Assembly (NCBI RefSeq): GCF_900149685.1
Contig: NZ_LT702999.1
Location: forward strand, 682,001-746,000
DNA: 64,000 nucleotides
Direction: 5' to 3'
DNA from: Erythrobacter sp. Alg231-14
Lineage (GTDB): Bacteria; Pseudomonadota; Alphaproteobacteria; Sphingomonadales; Sphingomonadaceae
Positions 26,609-35,148 of this stretch are shown in pieces. Below the pieces are notes generated by a model. The model did no database searches. It was not told the origin of the DNA and saw only the letters and a program-made list of their open reading frames with translations. Numbering within the stretch: position 1 is the first letter of the stretch; the number at the start of each line of letters is the position of its first letter. The translations under genes were made by a program, and so were the position numbers.

Positions 26609-28825
26609 TCACTGTTTCTCCGTGATCAATCGAACGCCTGAATGTTGAGCAAAGAAATTCCATGCCCAATTGACCATCACGGTAACCCGATTGCGCGTGC
26701 CGGTGAGAAATCCGACATGGACAACCCCCCAAAGCCACCACGCCAAAGCGCCCGACAATTTTAAAAAGCCGAAATCTGCAACCGCCGATTTGCGGCCAAT
26801 CGTCGCAAGGCTGCCTTGATGTTTGTAAGCAAACGCGCCGGGGCATTTCTTACCCAGCAATTCCGCCTCCAACACTGTCGAGACATAGGCACCGGCTTGT
26901 TTCGCAGCGGGGGCCAGTCCTGGCACCGAATTTCCATCCCATGCCTTGCTGTCGGCGGTGTCACCGATCGCAAAAATATCGGGCAATGGATCGCCTGATG
27001 GGCCCAACACACGCATCCGATCGTTCACTTGGACACGACCCGAACGATCGGCTTGAGCACCCAACCATTGCGCCGCTGGTGATGCCGCAACGCCAGCCGC
27101 CCAAAGCACGGTTTCGGTTTCAATCAGGGTGTCATCGCCAATGCGCACATGCGCCTCAGCGATTTCAGTAACGCGTCCACCGGTGCGGATTTCAACGCCC
27201 AACTCTTCGAGAGATTGCGCCGCCTTCTTTGACAATTCCTCAGGGAATGCTGGCAATATTCGCGGACCCGATTGGACAAGAATGACCCGCGCGGTCGAAG
27301 GATCGACGGTGCGAAACTCTCGTTCGACACTTACGCGGGACAGTTCGGCAATCGCCCCGGCAAGCTCAACCCCGGTGGGGCCAGCGCCAACAATCACAAA
27401 CGTCAAAAGGCGTTTGATCCGTTCTTCATCATCAGACGCCTCAGCCTCTTCAAACGCGTTAAGGATCGATGCGCGCACCGCCACACCATCTTCAACCGTC
27501 TTCAAACCGGGCGCGTAGGGTCCCCATTCATCGCGGCCAAAATAGCTGTGCGTTGCACCGGTGGCCAAGATCAGGCGATCATAGGTCAATGTTTGATCGC
27601 CGTTGTACCGAACGGTTTTTCCATCCGCGTCGATGCCATCCACTGCGCCTTTCAAGACCCGCACATTGCCATCGCCTTTAAACAAGCTGCGGATAGGTGT
27701 CGCGATGTCGGAAGGGTTCAACGTTGCGGTCGCAATTTGATACAGCAGCGGTTGGAACAGGTGATAATTGCGTTTGTCGATCACCGTGATGCGAACGGGC
27801 AAACGCTTCATCTTTGCCACGGCTGCCAATCCGCCAAACCCGGCACCAACAACCACGACATGCGGCCAGCGATCCGGAATCTCGGAATATTCACGATCAA
27901 ACAGGATGTTCTTCTCCATCCAGGCAAGGATCCACCGATCAACCGACAGCACCCCTGCCCCGCGCGCTTCGTAAAGCGAAAGGAAAAGGAATGGGAACAA
28001 AGTGACGTTGGGATGCGCGCCCGAGATCATGAAAAGCGCGATCAGGATAAACAGGCCATAAGACACCACAACCGCGCCAAAACCGGTGAAAAAGAACACC
28101 GACGACACGATCGCCAACCAATCCGGAAAACCGCCAAACACGGTGGTCGGAAGCCATCGTTGTACCGCAATCGGCATGTCGATCACTCCGGCATATTGCA
28201 GCAAGCTCAGACCCATCCAAATGCGGATCGCCGCCATGACAATGGGCGCAATGTTGGCGCGCAACCAATCCCAAAACTGAATTGTTGGACGGGCAAGTGG
28301 AAAGGCGCTTGCTTTCAACCCCGATGCCAGAACCCGGTCGAGGGACAATGCGCCCGGTCCATGAAAAACGTACCAGACCAACATCGCGCTAACGAAAAGG
28401 TTGGTCGTGGTTGGGACATAAACTGCCTGTGATACGATCGTCAGCGCGGCCATCGCCAAAGCGGCCGGTCGCGTAAAGAAACCGGCGATCAACGCAATGG
28501 GACCAATCAATTCGATTGCCAATCCGACGGTCGCAGCGGTTACCGGATCCATCCACGTGACCGGATATTCAAACGTCGCGAGATAGACCGTCGTTTCCCA
28601 ATCGGCTGCTTTCACCAAACCGGACCGCAGGAACCACATCGCGATAAAAAACCGAATCACTACGTCGGTGAACGGCCAGAACGTCTCCGTCCCATCGAGG
28701 TACCATTTTGACCAGCGCCGCAATGTCACCCGAATGAAGGGCGAATAGCGTTCCTCTTGCAGCTTTTCCGGTTCCACGGCGGGCACAGGCATAGCCTGCT
28801 CGCCGGTTTGGCTCGCGCTTGACAT
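26609..28825 (-). CDS. DoxX-like membrane region fused to type II NADH dehydrogenase-like FAD oxidoreductase
   Basis: A 738-residue two-part protein. Residues about 40-180 and 190-310 each look like a four-helix DoxX-type membrane unit (FFIAMWFLRSGLVKAADWE; LIGPIALIAGFFTRPAALAM). From about 340 it becomes an NDH-2-like flavoprotein with the FAD motif VVVGAGFGGLAAV, the NAD motif VIVGAGPTGVELAG and the FAIGDTADSK box. Stand-alone NDH-2 oxidises NADH and reduces quinone at the membrane surface; here the DoxX part would anchor it and perhaps supply a quinone site (inference). A strong GGAGGAA ribosome binding site precedes the ATG. It is single-gene, divergent from purB. Confidence 0.88.
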   Translation of the reverse strand: MSSASQTGEQAMPVPAVEPEKLQEERYSPFIRVTLRRWSKWYLDGTETFWPFTDVVIRFFIAMWFLRSGLVKAADWETTVYLATFEYPVTWMDPVTAATVGLAIELIGPIALIAGFFTRPAALAMAALTIVSQAVYVPTTTNLFVSAMLVWYVFHGPGALSLDRVLASGLKASAFPLARPTIQFWDWLRANIAPIVMAAIRIWMGLSLLQYAGVIDMPIAVQRWLPTTVFGGFPDWLAIVSSVFFFTGFGAVVVSYGLFILIALFMISGAHPNVTLFPFLFLSLYEARGAGVLSVDRWILAWMEKNILFDREYSEIPDRWPHVVVVGAGFGGLAAVAKMKRLPVRITVIDKRNYHLFQPLLYQIATATLNPSDIATPIRSLFKGDGNVRVLKGAVDGIDADGKTVRYNGDQTLTYDRLILATGATHSYFGRDEWGPYAPGLKTVEDGVAVRASILNAFEEAEASDDEERIKRLLTFVIVGAGPTGVELAGAIAELSRVSVEREFRTVDPSTARVILVQSGPRILPAFPEELSKKAAQSLEELGVEIRTGGRVTEIAEAHVRIGDDTLIETETVLWAAGVAASPAAQWLGAQADRSGRVQVNDRMRVLGPSGDPLPDIFAIGDTADSKAWDGNSVPGLAPAAKQAGAYVSTVLEAELLGKKCPGAFAYKHQGSLATIGRKSAVADFGFLKLSGALAWWLWGVVHVGFLTGTRNRVTVMVNWAWNFFAQHSGVRLITEKQ

Positions 28826-29094
28826 AAAATGTTCCTCCTGCCGTCCCGTTCGCGCGATGTGCGGTTTCGGTTACAACGGCCCCCTCTGAAATGAACAAAC
28901 ACTGCTTCGTTGAAGGTGTAAACCATGAATGCCCGCCGAATTTGTGGTAAGACCAGTGGACAGCGCGCCGCCCGCGATGCGCACACCCTTGCCAAGCGGC
29001 GCGCGCGCGAATAGCCGCGCACATGAAAAAGGCGCTCGGTTCGACCAATCCCGATGCCTTTGCCCAAAGTTAGCATCCAAAAGGAACGCCCATC

Positions 29095-30420
29095 ATGGTC
29101 CCGCGTTATGCCCGCCCCACAATGTCAGCCTTATGGGAACCCGAAGCCAAATTCCGCATATGGTTCGAGATAGAGGCGCATGCGACGCAGAAATTGGGCG
29201 AGATGGGAGTTGTTCCCGCTTCGGCTGGAAAGGCGCTGTGGGATTGGTGGGCGACGAACCCAAAGATCGACGTCGAAGCAATTGACGCAATCGAAGCGGT
29301 GACCAAGCACGACGTTATCGCGTTTCTGACATGGGTTGCGGAACAAGTGGACGCCGCAGGGTATACCGGCGAAGCGCGCTTCATGCACCAAGGGATGACC
29401 AGTTCCGACGTGTTGGACACCACCTTGGCGGTGCAATTGGCGCGCGCGACTGACATTCTGCTCGATGACCTTGACGCTTTGTGCGACGCCATCAAAACGC
29501 GCGCGGAGGAACACAAATTTACGCCAACAATCGGTCGCAGCCACGGCATTCATGCCGAACCGGTTACCTTCGGATTGAAACTGGCACAGGCCTATGCTGA
29601 GTTTGATCGGTGTCGCGATCGCCTCGTGGCCGCCCGCAAAGAAATCGCAACCTGCGCCGTTTCCGGCGCTGTTGGCACTTTTGCGAATATCGATCCCGAA
29701 GTGGAAGCCTATGTCGCCGACCAATTGGGTTTGACGCCAGAACCGGTCAGCACACAAGTCATCCCGCGCGATCGGCACGCTATGTATTTCTCGACCCTAG
29801 CGGTTATCGCGGGATCGATTGAGCGGCTGGCGGTGGAAGTTCGCCATTTGCAGCGCACCGAAGTTTTGGAAGCAGAAGAATACTTCTCGCCGGGTCAAAA
29901 AGGTTCGTCGGCAATGCCGCACAAACGCAATCCGATCCTAACCGAAAACCTTACCGGGCAGGCACGGATGATCCGCGCTTATGCCCTTCCCGCTCTTGAA
30001 AATGTCGCCTTGTGGCATGAACGGGATATATCGCATTCATCCGTCGAACGATTCATCGGCCCTGATGCGACGATCACATTGGATTTCGCGCTCGCACGTT
30101 TGACCGGTGTTGTTGAAAAATTGCTGGTTTATCCTGAGCGCATGCAAAGCAATCTTGATGCGATGGGTGGGCTTGTTCATTCGCAACGGGTGTTGCTCGC
30201 ATTGACCCAAGCCGGGGTGAGCCGCGAAGACGCCTATCGTCTCGTACAACGCAACGCGATGAAGGTTTGGGAATCAAACGGAGCGTTGTCATTGCTCGAC
30301 CTGTTGAAAGGCGACGATGAAGTCACAGCGGCGCTATCGCACGAACAATTGGAGGAGAAATTCGATCTCGAATATCACTTCAAACATGTCGAAACGATCT
30401 TTGCGCGCGTGTTTGGTTAG
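29095..30420 (+). CDS. purB: Adenylosuccinate lyase
   Basis: PurB cleaves SAICAR to AICAR and adenylosuccinate to AMP in purine synthesis, releasing fumarate. The 441-residue protein begins MVPRYARPTMSALWEPEAKF, contains TSSDVLDTTLAVQL, GRSHGIHAEPVTFG and the superfamily signature KGSSAMPHKRNPI, whose flexible loop carries the catalytic serine. AAAAGGAACGCCC before the ATG is the ribosome binding site. It is divergent from the DoxX-NDH fusion and followed by lapA-pyrF on the same strand. Confidence 0.97.
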   Translation: MVPRYARPTMSALWEPEAKFRIWFEIEAHATQKLGEMGVVPASAGKALWDWWATNPKIDVEAIDAIEAVTKHDVIAFLTWVAEQVDAAGYTGEARFMHQGMTSSDVLDTTLAVQLARATDILLDDLDALCDAIKTRAEEHKFTPTIGRSHGIHAEPVTFGLKLAQAYAEFDRCRDRLVAARKEIATCAVSGAVGTFANIDPEVEAYVADQLGLTPEPVSTQVIPRDRHAMYFSTLAVIAGSIERLAVEVRHLQRTEVLEAEEYFSPGQKGSSAMPHKRNPILTENLTGQARMIRAYALPALENVALWHERDISHSSVERFIGPDATITLDFALARLTGVVEKLLVYPERMQSNLDAMGGLVHSQRVLLALTQAGVSREDAYRLVQRNAMKVWESNGALSLLDLLKGDDEVTAALSHEQLEEKFDLEYHFKHVETIFARVFG

Positions 30421-30502
30421 ACGGTTTGGGCCCTGTGCTAGACTCCTTAGGCAAAAACCTTAGAATTCGAACCATGGCGTAAGACACATAAGGGATAGCC
30501 AC

Positions 30503-30892
30503 TTGCAGATTGTACGCACCATAATCTGGGTCGTGTTGGCCGCATTTGTTGTAATGTTTGTGCTCACCAATTTCGGTGAACCGCAACGCGTCAAAATTTG
30601 GCCGTCGGAAAATCCCATTGGCTTTGATTGGCCCGTGGGCGTGATCGCTTTGGTGTTTTGGCTGGTCGGGGTCATACCGACATGGCTGTATCACCGCGGG
30701 GTGAAGTGGAGCCTCAATCGGCGGATTCGAAGCCTTGAGGCATCGATCAAATCCAACGCATTGGCCCACCGCCCTGATCCCGGCACCGGATCTTCGGCGG
30801 CCACCGAAAACACACCAGTCCCCGCCCCGGAAGCCAAGCCCACCGACAGTTTAACCCCGGCACCACCTTCCACAGAAAGCGGCAGTGCATGA
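30503..30892 (+). CDS. lapA: LapA domain membrane protein
   Basis: A 129-residue protein with two N-terminal membrane helices (IIWVVLAAFVVMFVLTNF and WPVGVIALVFWLVGVIPTWL), then a basic coiled stretch KWSLNRRIRSLEASIKS and a Pro/Ala/Thr-rich tail. This is the LapA (DUF1049) layout; in E. coli LapA works with LapB in lipopolysaccharide control. The start is a TTG at 30503 with AAGGGA nine bases upstream. Its stop overlaps the pyrF start by ATGA, so the two are coupled. Confidence 0.82.
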   Translation: MQIVRTIIWVVLAAFVVMFVLTNFGEPQRVKIWPSENPIGFDWPVGVIALVFWLVGVIPTWLYHRGVKWSLNRRIRSLEASIKSNALAHRPDPGTGSSAATENTPVPAPEAKPTDSLTPAPPSTESGSA

Positions 30893-31563
30893 GCAACCCC
30901 ATCTACCTCGCGCTGGATGTGCCCCAGATTGAGCCTGCGAAGGTTTTAATCAACAAAGTTAAGGCGCATATTGGCGGGGTAAAATTGGGGTTGGAATTCT
31001 ATTGCGCGCATGGACCGCACGGCGTGCATGAAATCGCGCATATGGGTTTGCCGATTTTCCTCGATCTGAAATTTCATGACATCCCCAACACTGTGGCCGG
31101 TGCGATGCAGGCGGTGCATGTCTACGAACCGAAAATCGTCACCGTTCATGCCAGCGGCGGGCGGGCGATGATGGAAGACGCAAAAGCGGCAGCGGCGGAA
31201 GGCTGCAAAGTTGTCGCGGTCACCATGTTGACCAGTCTTGATGATCGCGATCTCAAAAACACCGGCGTCGGCGGAACACCGCATGATCATGTTATGCGGC
31301 TGGCCGAATTGGCGCACACATCGGGTTTGGACGGAATCGTGTGTTCGGGCCAAGAGGTCGGCGACGTGCGCAAACAATGGAAAGACGGATTCTTTGTCGT
31401 CCCCGGCCTAAGACCTGCAGGCAGCCAGACTGGCGATCAAAAACGCACCGTTACGCCGCGCAGTGCCCGCGATGACGGCGCCAGTATTCTTGTAATTGGC
31501 CGGCCAATTAGCCGAGCCGACGATCCTGCAGCGGCGGCTAGGGCAATCGAAGCAACGCTTTGA
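30889..31563 (+). CDS. pyrF: Orotidine 5'-phosphate decarboxylase
   Basis: PyrF makes UMP from OMP, the last step of de novo pyrimidine synthesis. The 224-residue barrel shows LALDVPQIEPAK at strand one, the catalytic IFLDLKFHDIPNTV with its Asp-Lys-Asp array, VTVHASGGRAMM and the phosphate-binding VIGRPISRADDP near the end. Length is normal. It is coupled to lapA by ATGA. A small hydrophobic reading frame may begin inside its stop codon. Confidence 0.97.
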   Translation: MSNPIYLALDVPQIEPAKVLINKVKAHIGGVKLGLEFYCAHGPHGVHEIAHMGLPIFLDLKFHDIPNTVAGAMQAVHVYEPKIVTVHASGGRAMMEDAKAAAAEGCKVVAVTMLTSLDDRDLKNTGVGGTPHDHVMRLAELAHTSGLDGIVCSGQEVGDVRKQWKDGFFVVPGLRPAGSQTGDQKRTVTPRSARDDGASILVIGRPISRADDPAAAARAIEATL

Positions 31564-31691
31564 GCCTAATCCCAGAGATTGTATTCCAATTGATCGCGTT
31601 TGCCTTTTTCGGCGCGATTGCCGGTGCAATTGCCGCTGTGCTTTTCAACAAATTCGGGCGGCGAGATGCCTTGTCGTTGGAGCTTTTCTGA
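31560..31691 (+). CDS. Possible 43-residue membrane peptide after pyrF
   Basis: A TTG at 31560-31562 overlaps the pyrF TGA and opens 43 codons: LSLIPEIVFQLIAFAFFGAI, then AGAIAAVLFNKFGRRDALSL and ELF. The single hydrophobic helix followed by Lys/Arg fits a one-pass membrane peptide oriented N-out, and the overlap would allow coupled translation. There is no independent ribosome binding site and no family I recognise, so this may be a chance frame. Confidence 0.3.
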   Translation: MSLIPEIVFQLIAFAFFGAIAGAIAAVLFNKFGRRDALSLELF

Positions 31692-31749
31692 CCCTCATGC
31701 GCTAAGTGTTGCAAGGCGTTGATCTTGGGATAGAATTCTAGCGCATCAC

Positions 31750-32205
31750 TTACTCCGCTGGCGCACCATCCTCTTGAACGGGTTCAGGTTCTGCATCATC
31801 TTGAAAATTCGGGGAATCGACGTTCCAACCGGTCAATCCAAGGTCGTCACCGGTGCCCTTGAAGGTGAAAGTCTCGGTTGCCTCACCCTTTTCAAATTGG
31901 GTGGTCATAGTGACAATTGTCTGTGTCTCGCCGTTTTGTGAATCGATGTTGAAACCGGCGCGTTCCGCGCTTTCAACCTTGCCCATCTTTTCCGTCACAT
32001 AAGCGACCAATTCGTTCATTTGTTCGATGGATGTAACGTCGCGAAATTCCGGAGCCGTCATGCCGTATAGGGTGCGCGCATCCCCGTCGTTATAGACCGC
32101 GTGGAATTGGGTGACCTGTTGTTCGGAGCTTTCCAATTGCGCCATCGGGTTGCACGCGGACAAGAGCAAAGCGAAACAGGCGGCGGCGATGATTTTAATC
32201 GGCAT
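31750..32205 (-). CDS. Lipoprotein with DUF4019-like domain
   Basis: From the ATG at 32205 the product has 151 residues and a lipoprotein signal, MPIKIIAAACFALLLSAC (lipid Cys18). The mature part (QVTQFHAVYNDGDARTLYGM, FRDVTSIEQMNELVAYV, then ETQTIVTMTTQFEKGEATET) has the helix-then-sheet feel of DUF4019/NTF2-like small domains, ending in a Glu/Pro-rich tail. Function unknown. It stands alone on the minus strand between pyrF and the VOC gene, interrupting what is otherwise a plus-strand series. Confidence 0.72.
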   Translation of the reverse strand: MPIKIIAAACFALLLSACNPMAQLESSEQQVTQFHAVYNDGDARTLYGMTAPEFRDVTSIEQMNELVAYVTEKMGKVESAERAGFNIDSQNGETQTIVTMTTQFEKGEATETFTFKGTGDDLGLTGWNVDSPNFQDDAEPEPVQEDGAPAE

Positions 32206-32285
32206 GGGCACCTCAAAATTTGATTTCTCGCCATTGGTCTTAGAATTTCTGTGAAAGCGCAAGCCTTCGCGCTACACATGGCGCT

Positions 32286-32660
32286 ATGCCGGACATTGCC
32301 ACCCCAAACCTACCCTCGCGAAATTTTGATATGACGCGGGACTTTTATGCCCAATTCGGGTTTGAATGCGCGTATCAGGATGGCGGATGGATGATACTTC
32401 ATCGCGGTCCGCCCAACAACCGGGTTACGCTTGAATTCTTCCCCTATCCCGACCTTGATCCGGCACAAAGCTCGTTCAGCTGCTGCATCCGTTTGGACAA
32501 TCTGCGCGCATTTATGGAGCAATTGGAGGCCAGCGACGTTCCAATGGCGAACACAGGCATTCCGCGCTTTCACGCCGCGAAATTGGAACACAGCGGGCTG
32601 ACTATTGGTTATTTGAACGATATTGACGGCTCTCTCATCCGTCTCATCCAGAACACCTGA
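32286..32660 (+). CDS. VOC (glyoxalase/bleomycin-resistance) fold protein
   Basis: A 124-residue single-unit vicinal-oxygen-chelate protein: TPNLPSRNFDMTRDFYAQFG at the start, GWMILHRGPPNNRVTLEFFP in the middle and a closing NDIDGSLIRLIQN where metal or drug binding residues usually lie. The pattern resembles bleomycin-binding BLMT-type members, which are dimers that trap the drug, but drug resistance cannot be inferred from sequence. The gene ends ten bases before trpF and is probably transcribed with it. Confidence 0.78.
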   Translation: MPDIATPNLPSRNFDMTRDFYAQFGFECAYQDGGWMILHRGPPNNRVTLEFFPYPDLDPAQSSFSCCIRLDNLRAFMEQLEASDVPMANTGIPRFHAAKLEHSGLTIGYLNDIDGSLIRLIQNT

Positions 32661-32669
32661 ACCTTCACT

Positions 32670-33308
32670 ATGCTCATCAAGATCTGCGGCCTAACATCAC
32701 CCGACACAATCGCCGCCGCGGCCGATGCGGGGGCGAGTCATATTGGATTGATGCATTTCGAAAAGAGCGTTCGGCATATCGGTTTGGAAACAGCGACCGA
32801 ATTGCGGGCCAGCGTCCCGAGCGGTGTGAAATCGGTCCTATTGCTGGTGAACGCAGCCCCCGACGCCGCCGAGCGCGCGATCAAGGCGGTGCAGCCCGAC
32901 ATTGTGCAGTTTCACGGCGCAGAAACGCCGGAATACACCGCATCAATCCGCGCAAAATTCGACATCGAAGTGTGGCGGGCCATGGGCGTGCGCAGCATCG
33001 AAACACTCAACGACGCTGCTCAATTCAAAGGCAAAGCCGATCGACTCCTTTACGATGCCCCTCCATTGGATGCCCGCCCCGATGTACCCGGAGGCACCGG
33101 CGCCAAGTTTGATTGGAGCTTGCTCAAAGGTCACGAACACCGCGTGCCGTGGGGCCTCGCCGGTGGGCTCAATCCCGATAATGTCGCGGGCGCAATCCGC
33201 GCCACAAATGCCCCTTTGGTCGATGTCTCATCCGGTGTTGAAAGCGCGCCGGGCGTGAAGGACGTGGACAGGATCGCCGCGTTCTGCAAAGCGGCGCTAA
33301 ATGCTTAG
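32670..33308 (+). CDS. trpF: Phosphoribosylanthranilate isomerase
   Basis: TrpF carries out the Amadori rearrangement of phosphoribosylanthranilate in tryptophan synthesis. The 212-residue barrel begins MLIKICGLTSPDT with the catalytic base Cys6 and has the acid Asp in LLYDAPPLD; GLAGGLNPDNV and VDVSSGVESAPGVKD are the phosphate-binding strands. Length is normal. It is nine bases upstream of trpB, the usual alphaproteobacterial order trpF-trpB-trpA. Confidence 0.97.
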   Translation: MLIKICGLTSPDTIAAAADAGASHIGLMHFEKSVRHIGLETATELRASVPSGVKSVLLLVNAAPDAAERAIKAVQPDIVQFHGAETPEYTASIRAKFDIEVWRAMGVRSIETLNDAAQFKGKADRLLYDAPPLDARPDVPGGTGAKFDWSLLKGHEHRVPWGLAGGLNPDNVAGAIRATNAPLVDVSSGVESAPGVKDVDRIAAFCKAALNA

Positions 33309-33317
33309 AGAATCCCT

Positions 33318-34556
33318 ATGAACGACACCCCGCCTAACTCTTTCCGTAATCAGCCCGACGATCGTGGTCACTTCGGTGATTTTGGCGGGCGTTATGTTGC
33401 CGAAACATTGATGCCACTTATCCTGGACTTGGAACGCGAATATCGCGCGGCCCAAAACGATCCAGCCTTCGTCGCAGAATTTGACGATCTGCTCGAACAT
33501 TATGTGGGCCGCCCTTCCCCGCTTTATTTTGCAGAACGGTTGACCGAAAACCTGCGCGAAACGGCCCCGAAAGGCCGCGGCGCGCAAGTTTGGTTCAAAC
33601 GGGATGAATTGAACCACACTGGCGCGCACAAGATCAACAATTGCATCGGGCAAATCTTGCTCGCCATCCGCATGGGAAAAACGCGCATTATTGCAGAAAC
33701 CGGCGCGGGCCAGCACGGCGTGGCCACCGCCACCGTTTGCGCGCGGTTCGGCCTACCTTGCGTGATTTACATGGGGGCAGAGGACGTTGCCCGGCAATCG
33801 CCCAATGTGTTCCGCATGAAGCTTCTCGGCGCAGAAGTCGTGCCCGTCACCAGCGGCGGCGCGACGTTGAAAGACGCCATGAACGAAGGGCTGCGCGATT
33901 GGGTCGCGAATGTGCACGACACATTCTACATCATCGGCACCGCAGCTGGCCCGCATCCCTACCCGGAAATGGTCCGCAATTTCCAAAGCGTGATCGGCAC
34001 CGAAGCGCGCGCGCAATTGCTGTCGCGCACCGGACGCCTGCCCGACCTGCTGATCGCGTGTATTGGCGGCGGATCAAACGCGCTGGGCCTGTTCCACCCC
34101 TTCCTTGACGACGCGGATGTGAAAATGCTTGGCGTCGAGGCGGCGGGCCACGGGTTGGACGGCGATGAACACGCGGCCAGCCTGCTCGGCGGCGCGCCCG
34201 GCGTGCTCCACGGCAACAAGACTTATCTGCTGCAAGACGAAGACGGCCAGATCACTGAAGGCCATTCGATTTCCGCAGGTCTAGACTATCCCGGCATTGG
34301 CCCCGAGCACGCATGGCTCAAAGACTCCGGTCGCGTCGAATACACCGCCGTTACCGATGATGAGGCGCTAGAGGGCTTCCAGCTACTCTGTCGCACTGAA
34401 GGGATTATTCCAGCGTTGGAGCCTTCACATGCCTTGGCGGCGGTCGCCAAGCGCGCTCCGCAAATGCGCGAGGACGAGATTATCTGCATGAACCTATGCG
34501 GGCGCGGCGATAAGGACATTTTCACGGTCGCTGAAAAGCTTGGGGTCGAGATGTGA
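33318..34556 (+). CDS. trpB: Tryptophan synthase beta chain
   Basis: TrpB condenses indole with serine using PLP. The 412-residue protein has [18 protein letters not shown], then [15 protein letters not shown] with the PLP lysine, [14 protein letters not shown], the phosphate-binding GGGSNALG and [12 protein letters not shown] near the end, all canonical. It normally sits next to trpA, with which it forms the channelled complex; here 588 bases of repeats and an extra gene separate the two. Confidence 0.98.
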   Translation: MNDTPPNSFRNQPDDRGHFGDFGGRYVAETLMPLILDLEREYRAAQNDPAFVAEFDDLLEHYVGRPSPLYFAERLTENLRETAPKGRGAQVWFKRDELNHTGAHKINNCIGQILLAIRMGKTRIIAETGAGQHGVATATVCARFGLPCVIYMGAEDVARQSPNVFRMKLLGAEVVPVTSGGATLKDAMNEGLRDWVANVHDTFYIIGTAAGPHPYPEMVRNFQSVIGTEARAQLLSRTGRLPDLLIACIGGGSNALGLFHPFLDDADVKMLGVEAAGHGLDGDEHAASLLGGAPGVLHGNKTYLLQDEDGQITEGHSISAGLDYPGIGPEHAWLKDSGRVEYTAVTDDEALEGFQLLCRTEGIIPALEPSHALAAVAKRAPQMREDEIICMNLCGRGDKDIFTVAEKLGVEM

Positions 34557-34573
34557 TGGAGCCTGCACTTTTC

Positions 34574-34658
34574 CGTGATTGCGGGCCAAGCGAAGCAATC
34601 CAGAGCTATTGTACACACCGCTCTGGATTGCCACGTCGCTCCGCTCCTCGCAATGACG
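34574..34658. repeat. Intergenic palindromic repeat, first element
   Basis: AATCCAGAGC and GCTCTGGATT form the central arms; the outer arms are CGTGATTGCGGGCCAAGCGA on the left and TCGCTCCGCTCCTCGCAATG on the right, an imperfect palindrome. It matches a widespread repetitive type of the form CATTGCGAGGAGCGAAGCG...AATCCAG seen in alphaproteobacterial genomes. In RNA it would fold as one long hairpin just downstream of trpB. Confidence 0.7.
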
Positions 34659-34675
34659 AAGCAAGAAACCACCCC

Positions 34676-34766
34676 CGTCATGCTGAACTTGTTTCAGTAT
34701 CCATGTCTAGGCACTCACCAGCGGTGCTAGTGGCTGGATGGACCCTGAAACAAGTTCAGGGTGACG
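34676..34766. repeat. Intergenic palindromic repeat, second element
   Basis: The left arm CGTCATGCTGAACTTGTTTC is matched by the right arm GAAACAAGTTCAGGGTGACG, with inner arms AGTATCCATG and CTGGATGGACCCT and a loop of about 35 bases. This is a second, unrelated intergenic palindrome type common in Sphingomonadales genomes, placed only 17 bases after the first. It lies before the membrane gene at 34792. Confidence 0.72.
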
Positions 34767-34791
34767 AGTTAAGTGAAGTGGGAGCGGAGAT

Positions 34792-35148
34792 GTGAAGCCG
34801 CGCAAACTTGCTGGCGGTATAGCCCTTGCTGTCTTGGCCCTTTTGTCCTTTGTCTTCGATCTAGAATTTGAATCGATCGGAGTAAAAATCGCTTACACTT
34901 TAGCGATCCTGCTCGCGATGTTCGCAACCTTCTATGACAAAGAGAATTACGAGGAGCTTGAGGTCGGATTTAGCCCGAAGCGAGGTGCGATGTATTTCCT
35001 CTTGGGCTTTTTCGCCTTTCCTGTTTCACTCGGAGTTAAGGCTGCCTTCGGCGCAGATTTTTCAATCCAATCTGCGATCATATTCACTGCATTCGCATCG
35101 GTACTGATCGGTGCGATCGGCACATTCACGGATATTCCAGGTATATGA
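34792..35148 (+). CDS. Membrane protein inserted between trpB and trpA
   Basis: A 118-residue protein with about four hydrophobic helices: LAGGIALAVLALLSFVFDL, then VKIAYTLAILLAMFATFYD, MYFLLGFFAFPVSLGVKAAF and FTAFASVLIGAIGTF. I do not recognise the family. It starts with GTG at 34792 behind a GGGAGCGGAGAT stretch and its stop overlaps the trpA start by ATGA, so trpA translation is coupled to it. Its place inside the trp operon, directly after two mobile-type repeats, suggests a lineage-specific insertion. Confidence 0.7.
   Translation: MKPRKLAGGIALAVLALLSFVFDLEFESIGVKIAYTLAILLAMFATFYDKENYEELEVGFSPKRGAMYFLLGFFAFPVSLGVKAAFGADFSIQSAIIFTAFASVLIGAIGTFTDIPGI

Noticed and set aside
27272..28432. 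A 386-codon open frame on the plus strand inside the DoxX-NDH-2 gene.
   Set aside because: Antisense to a gene with clear FAD and NAD motifs; the predicted protein has unnatural composition rich in His, Arg and Gln.
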